9,499 nt of DNA from Flavobacteriaceae bacterium. GTDB taxonomy: Bacteria > Bacteroidota > Bacteroidia > Flavobacteriales > Flavobacteriaceae. Positions within the stretch are counted from its first letter, which is position 1. Each line of letters opens with the position of its first letter. The notes beneath the pieces are model-generated. The model ran no database searches. It saw nothing but the letters and a program-made list of their open reading frames with translations, and had not been told where the DNA came from. Positions 6,533-9,499 of this stretch are shown here, in pieces. The position numbers and the translations under genes were made by a program. The stretch is from the NCBI GenBank assembly GCA_003511845.1, contig DOIV01000192.1, positions 1,068-10,566 on the forward strand, written 5' to 3'.

Positions 6533-8326
6533 ATGAAAAATCTATTTTTTCTTGTTATAACTTTATTTACTAGTCTATCAATATCTGCCCAAGAAATTGA
6601 AAAAAAATTAATCCAAAACATTGAGGTTATTGACACACTAGACAATAAGACCTCTAAATTAATAATTGATTCAATAAAAAATTGGCAGTTATTAGAACAT
6701 GTCACTTATAGTAGTTATCCAGATAGCATCAAAGACAAATTCAGCTTTAGCAAAAGAAATGAGCTTATTTCTTTAAGTAAAAATGGAGAATTTATTATTA
6801 GTTTGAACAACAGTAAAAGAAAAGGATTTTGGTTACAAAATAACAACCTTCTACTTTTTAAACAAATAGAACCCAAATCAACTGAATTTTATTATGAAAT
6901 TATTGAAAAAAATGATAACCTACTAAAATTAAAAGATGGTAATGAAATTTTAGTTTATATTTCAAATTCTCATCCAGATTTTATACTAACCAAAAATACT
7001 ATAAATAAGATTATTCCAAATCAAGGGTTTTCAATAAACTCATTGTGGCGTGGTGTATTAGGAATGATTACATTAATCTTTATTGCCTTTTTATTTAGTA
7101 GTAATAAAAAAGCAATCAACTGGAAAACTGTTGGTATTGGCTTAGCTTTTCAACTAATTATAGCTGTAGGAGTTTTAAAAGTACCGTTTATTCAAAAAGG
7201 ATTTGATTTTGTTGGGCAAATTTTTATACATATATTAGATTTTACACGTGCAGGTAGCCAATTTTTATTTGAAGGTTTAGTCGCTGATATGGATACTTTT
7301 GGTTTCATTTTTGCCTTTCAAGTACTACCCACTATTATTTTCTTTTCTGCATTAACTTCTGTATTATTCTATTTAGGTATTATCCAAAAAGTGGTAAAGT
7401 TTATGGCAATGCTTCTGACCAAAACATTAGGTATTTCTGGTGCTGAAAGCCTATCTGTTGCAGGAAATATTTTCTTGGGCCAAACAGAAGCTCCTTTATT
7501 GATTAAAGCTTATTTAGAAAAAATGAATAAGTCAGAAATATTATTGGTTATGATTGGCGGTATGGCAACCGTTGCTGGAGCTGTACTGGCTGCATATATT
7601 GGCTTTTTAGGTGGTGACGACCCTGAATTAAGATTGATGTATGCCAAACACCTATTAGCAGCGTCGGTAATGGCAGCACCAGGAGCTATTGTAATTTCAA
7701 AAATATTATATCCTCAAACAGAAAAAGTAAATACTGATGTAAAAGTGTCATCAGAAAAAATAGGTTCAAACATATTAGATGCCATAGCAAATGGAACTAC
7801 AGAAGGCTTACGTTTGGCTGTAAATGTAGGTGCCATGCTATTGGTATTTGTCGCATTTATCGCCATGATAAATGGCATTTTTGGTTGGATAGGAGAAATA
7901 ACTACGCTCAATACTTGGATCGCTGCAAACACGCCATATCCTCAATTTTCATTAGAAGCCATTTTAGGAACTATTTTCGCACCATTAATGTGGCTCATTG
8001 GCGTTGCTAAAGACGACATGATGCTCATGGGACAGTTGCTGGGTATCAAATTAGCAGCCAGCGAATTTGTAGGATACATACAGTTAGCTGAGCTAAAAAA
8101 CATAGCAAATGCAACACATTTAAGTTATCAAAAATCTATCATTATGGCAACCTATATGCTCTGTGGTTTTGCAAACTTTGCTTCTATTGGTATTCAAATT
8201 GGAGGTATCGGATCATTAGCTCCAAGTCAACGTAAAACACTGTCAGAATTTGGCATGAAAGCATTGATTGGCGGTTCAATAGCATCATTGATGTCAGCTA
8301 CCATTGCTGGAATGATTATTGGGTAA
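6533..8326 (+). CDS. Concentrative nucleoside transporter (NupC/CNT family) with N-terminal lipocalin-like periplasmic domain
   Basis: The 597-residue protein is about 170 residues longer than typical NupC proteins. Residues 1-19 form a signal peptide (cleavage likely after SISA, before Q20). Residues about 45-145 look like a lipocalin-like beta-barrel: NWQLLEHVTYS, ELISLSKNGEFIIS, KGFWLQNNNLLLF, then IIEKNDNLLKLKDGNEILVY. The membrane part starts near 171. CNT substrate-site motifs are intact: GQTEAP (316-321; Gln317, Thr318, Glu319), SEFVGY (510-515; Glu511, a variant of the family's NEFVAY) and GFANFASIG (545-553; Phe546, Asn548, Ser551). It should import nucleosides by sodium or proton symport across the inner membrane. 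The role of the periplasmic domain is unknown. It lies 18 bp after the BFN gene; no Shine-Dalgarno site or clear downstream terminator is visible. Confidence 0.9.
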   Translation: MKNLFFLVITLFTSLSISAQEIEKKLIQNIEVIDTLDNKTSKLIIDSIKNWQLLEHVTYSSYPDSIKDKFSFSKRNELISLSKNGEFIISLNNSKRKGFWLQNNNLLLFKQIEPKSTEFYYEIIEKNDNLLKLKDGNEILVYISNSHPDFILTKNTINKIIPNQGFSINSLWRGVLGMITLIFIAFLFSSNKKAINWKTVGIGLAFQLIIAVGVLKVPFIQKGFDFVGQIFIHILDFTRAGSQFLFEGLVADMDTFGFIFAFQVLPTIIFFSALTSVLFYLGIIQKVVKFMAMLLTKTLGISGAESLSVAGNIFLGQTEAPLLIKAYLEKMNKSEILLVMIGGMATVAGAVLAAYIGFLGGDDPELRLMYAKHLLAASVMAAPGAIVISKILYPQTEKVNTDVKVSSEKIGSNILDAIANGTTEGLRLAVNVGAMLLVFVAFIAMINGIFGWIGEITTLNTWIAANTPYPQFSLEAILGTIFAPLMWLIGVAKDDMMLMGQLLGIKLAASEFVGYIQLAELKNIANATHLSYQKSIIMATYMLCGFANFASIGIQIGGIGSLAPSQRKTLSEFGMKALIGGSIASLMSATIAGMIIG

Positions 8327-8428
8327 ACCTAATAATATCAAAAAGTGAAGAATTTCTAGATAGTTTAAATCAGACAATTAATGTTAACAATAACTAAAAA
8401 GTATTTTTCTCATTTACAATATATTATG

Positions 8429-8436
8429 TATTTTTG
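8429..8436 (+). promoter_or_regulatory. Putative -7 promoter element for the beta-helix gene
   Basis: TATTTTTG is an exact match to TAnnTTTG. It lies in the 157-bp spacer after the transporter gene and predicts a start site near 8442, giving a leader of about 40 nt. No TTG stands at the usual -33 distance. In such AT-rich sequence, chance matches are possible. Confidence 0.4.
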
Positions 8437-8483
8437 ATGCCTGAAAAGAAATTTACTACAAAAAATTATTTTATTATAAAACT

Positions 8484-9499
8484 ATGAAAAAGATACAACT
8501 GATTACTATTTTAATTTTCCTGTTTTCTATAGGATTACATGCTACCACTTATTACGTTTCCACTAACGGTAACGACAACAACCCTGGCACAGAAACCAAA
8601 CCATGGAAAACCATTCAACATGCAGCAAACACTTTAATATCTGGTGATGAGGTTGTTATTTTAGACGGTACTTACAAAGAGCAAGTCATCCCTAAAAAAT
8701 CTGGTAGCAATGGTAAGTATATTATTTATAGAGCAAAAAATAAAGGAAAAGTTATCCTTGATGGTAGCGGTATGGTAATCAATGCAGGTAGAACTGCTTT
8801 GTTTTTAATAAAAAACAGACAATACATTAAAGTTTTAGGGCTAAGAGTGCAAAATTTCGGAAATAATTACGATTTACATTATGACTGGGCTGGTTTTATG
8901 ATCATAGGTTCTGGTCATATTACTATAAAAAATTGCGAAACCTACAACACTTTTTCTTCAGGAATTATAGCTAGAGCATATGGTGACCCTTATACACCGA
9001 GTCGTAACATTACAATTGACGGAAATACAATTCAACGAGCTTGTAATGGTGGTGAACAAGAATGTATTAGTATGGCTGACGGCACTTTTAACTTTGAAGT
9101 AATGAATAATGAAGTCTTTGACGGAAGTTCTGCTCCTTTAAGCCAATTAAATGGTGGCGAAGGCATTGACGTAAAACAAGGAGCTCATGATGGGAGTGTA
9201 CATCATAATTATGTTCATGATTTACCTAGAAAATTGGGTATTTATGTAGACTCCTACAGTAAACACACCCATGATGTTAAGATATACAGCAATACGGTAC
9301 ATGATTGTGCTGATGGCGGTATGGCCTTATCGTCTGAGGCTGGGGGATTATTAGAAAATATATATGTTTATAATAATATAGCTTATCACAATAAACATTA
9401 CGGTATTAATATAACGAATTGGGATGGAGATATTACCAATTCTCATCCTATGAAAAATATTAAAATTTATAATAATACATTTTACAATAACAAATGGGC
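8484..9499 (+). CDS. Secreted right-handed parallel beta-helix protein (3' end outside window)
   Basis: An open frame of 338 codons runs from the ATG at 8484 to the right edge without a stop, so the gene is partial only because of the window boundary. Residues 1-20 are a signal peptide (MKKIQLITILIFLFSIGLHA). YYVSTNGNDNNPGTETKPWK (23-42) and SGDEVVILDGTYKEQV (53-68) are the classic opening of DUF1565/pectate-lyase-like beta-helix proteins. From about 100 onward short repeats of the type VKIYSNTVHD, IYVYNNIAYHN and IKIYNNTFYNN mark successive beta-helix rungs. The segment GEGIDVKQGAHDGSVHHNYVH (226-246), rich in Asp, Lys and His, may line an active or ligand site. Such proteins are often polysaccharide lyases or hydrolases; the substrate cannot be assigned. 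A C-terminal type IX secretion signal may follow beyond the window. A putative promoter in the spacer suggests independent transcription. Confidence 0.85.
   Translation, partial: MKKIQLITILIFLFSIGLHATTYYVSTNGNDNNPGTETKPWKTIQHAANTLISGDEVVILDGTYKEQVIPKKSGSNGKYIIYRAKNKGKVILDGSGMVINAGRTALFLIKNRQYIKVLGLRVQNFGNNYDLHYDWAGFMIIGSGHITIKNCETYNTFSSGIIARAYGDPYTPSRNITIDGNTIQRACNGGEQECISMADGTFNFEVMNNEVFDGSSAPLSQLNGGEGIDVKQGAHDGSVHHNYVHDLPRKLGIYVDSYSKHTHDVKIYSNTVHDCADGGMALSSEAGGLLENIYVYNNIAYHNKHYGINITNWDGDITNSHPMKNIKIYNNTFYNNKW

Noticed and set aside
6463..6705. Minus-strand ORF over the BFN/transporter junction
   Set aside because: It overlaps the UVR motif and signal peptide coding regions, which are well supported on the plus strand.
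7714..7932. Minus-strand ORF within the transporter
   Set aside because: It is antisense to conserved membrane segments of the CNT core and shows no features of its own.
8327..8483. Possible terminator or mobile-element end between the transporter and beta-helix genes
   Set aside because: No stem with a T-run, no inverted terminal repeats and no target duplication were visible; only the -7-like motif was kept.

Overview
The window is AT-rich and reads as a chromosomal segment from a member of the Bacteroidota, most likely the Flavobacteriaceae. The evidence is a carboxypeptidase-regulatory-like plus DUF5686 outer-membrane protein beside pdhB, the etfB-etfA pair, a DUF151/BFN nuclease carrying a C-terminal UVR motif, promoter elements of the Bacteroidota -7 type (TAnnTTTG), and mostly no Shine-Dalgarno sites. 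No tRNA, rRNA, CRISPR array, insertion sequence or phage gene was seen.

Layout. Positions 1-244 are non-coding and hold a short palindromic intergenic repeat. Two minus-strand genes follow, in transcription order pdhB (pyruvate dehydrogenase E1 beta, 3796 to 2813) and the DUF5686 protein (2725 to 245, started by TTG). A 165-bp divergent intergenic region (3797-3961) carries a putative promoter for each direction and a perfect 22-bp palindrome in front of etfB. On the plus strand come etfB (3962-4708) and etfA (4863-5825), separated by an unusual 154-bp spacer made partly of inverted blocks of 7-bp repeats. A strong intrinsic terminator ends etfA only 11 bp before the BFN-family nuclease gene (5912-6514). 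That gene is followed after 18 bp by a concentrative nucleoside transporter gene (6533-8326) whose product has an extra N-terminal export signal and a probable lipocalin-like periplasmic domain. After a 157-bp spacer with its own putative promoter, a secreted right-handed beta-helix protein begins at 8484 and runs off the right edge.

Function. pdhB and etfBA both serve central carbon oxidation: pyruvate to acetyl-CoA, and electrons from acyl-CoA dehydrogenases to the quinone pool. The two units diverge from one control region. The BFN nuclease and the nucleoside transporter look like a two-gene unit and may relate to nucleic acid or nucleoside handling. The beta-helix gene is probably an accessory polysaccharide-related gene.

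Most of the window is ordinary housekeeping content and I found no clear novel multi-gene system. The items most worth checking are the lipocalin-like/CNT fusion, the palindromic operator candidate before etfB, and the heptad-repeat structure between etfB and etfA.
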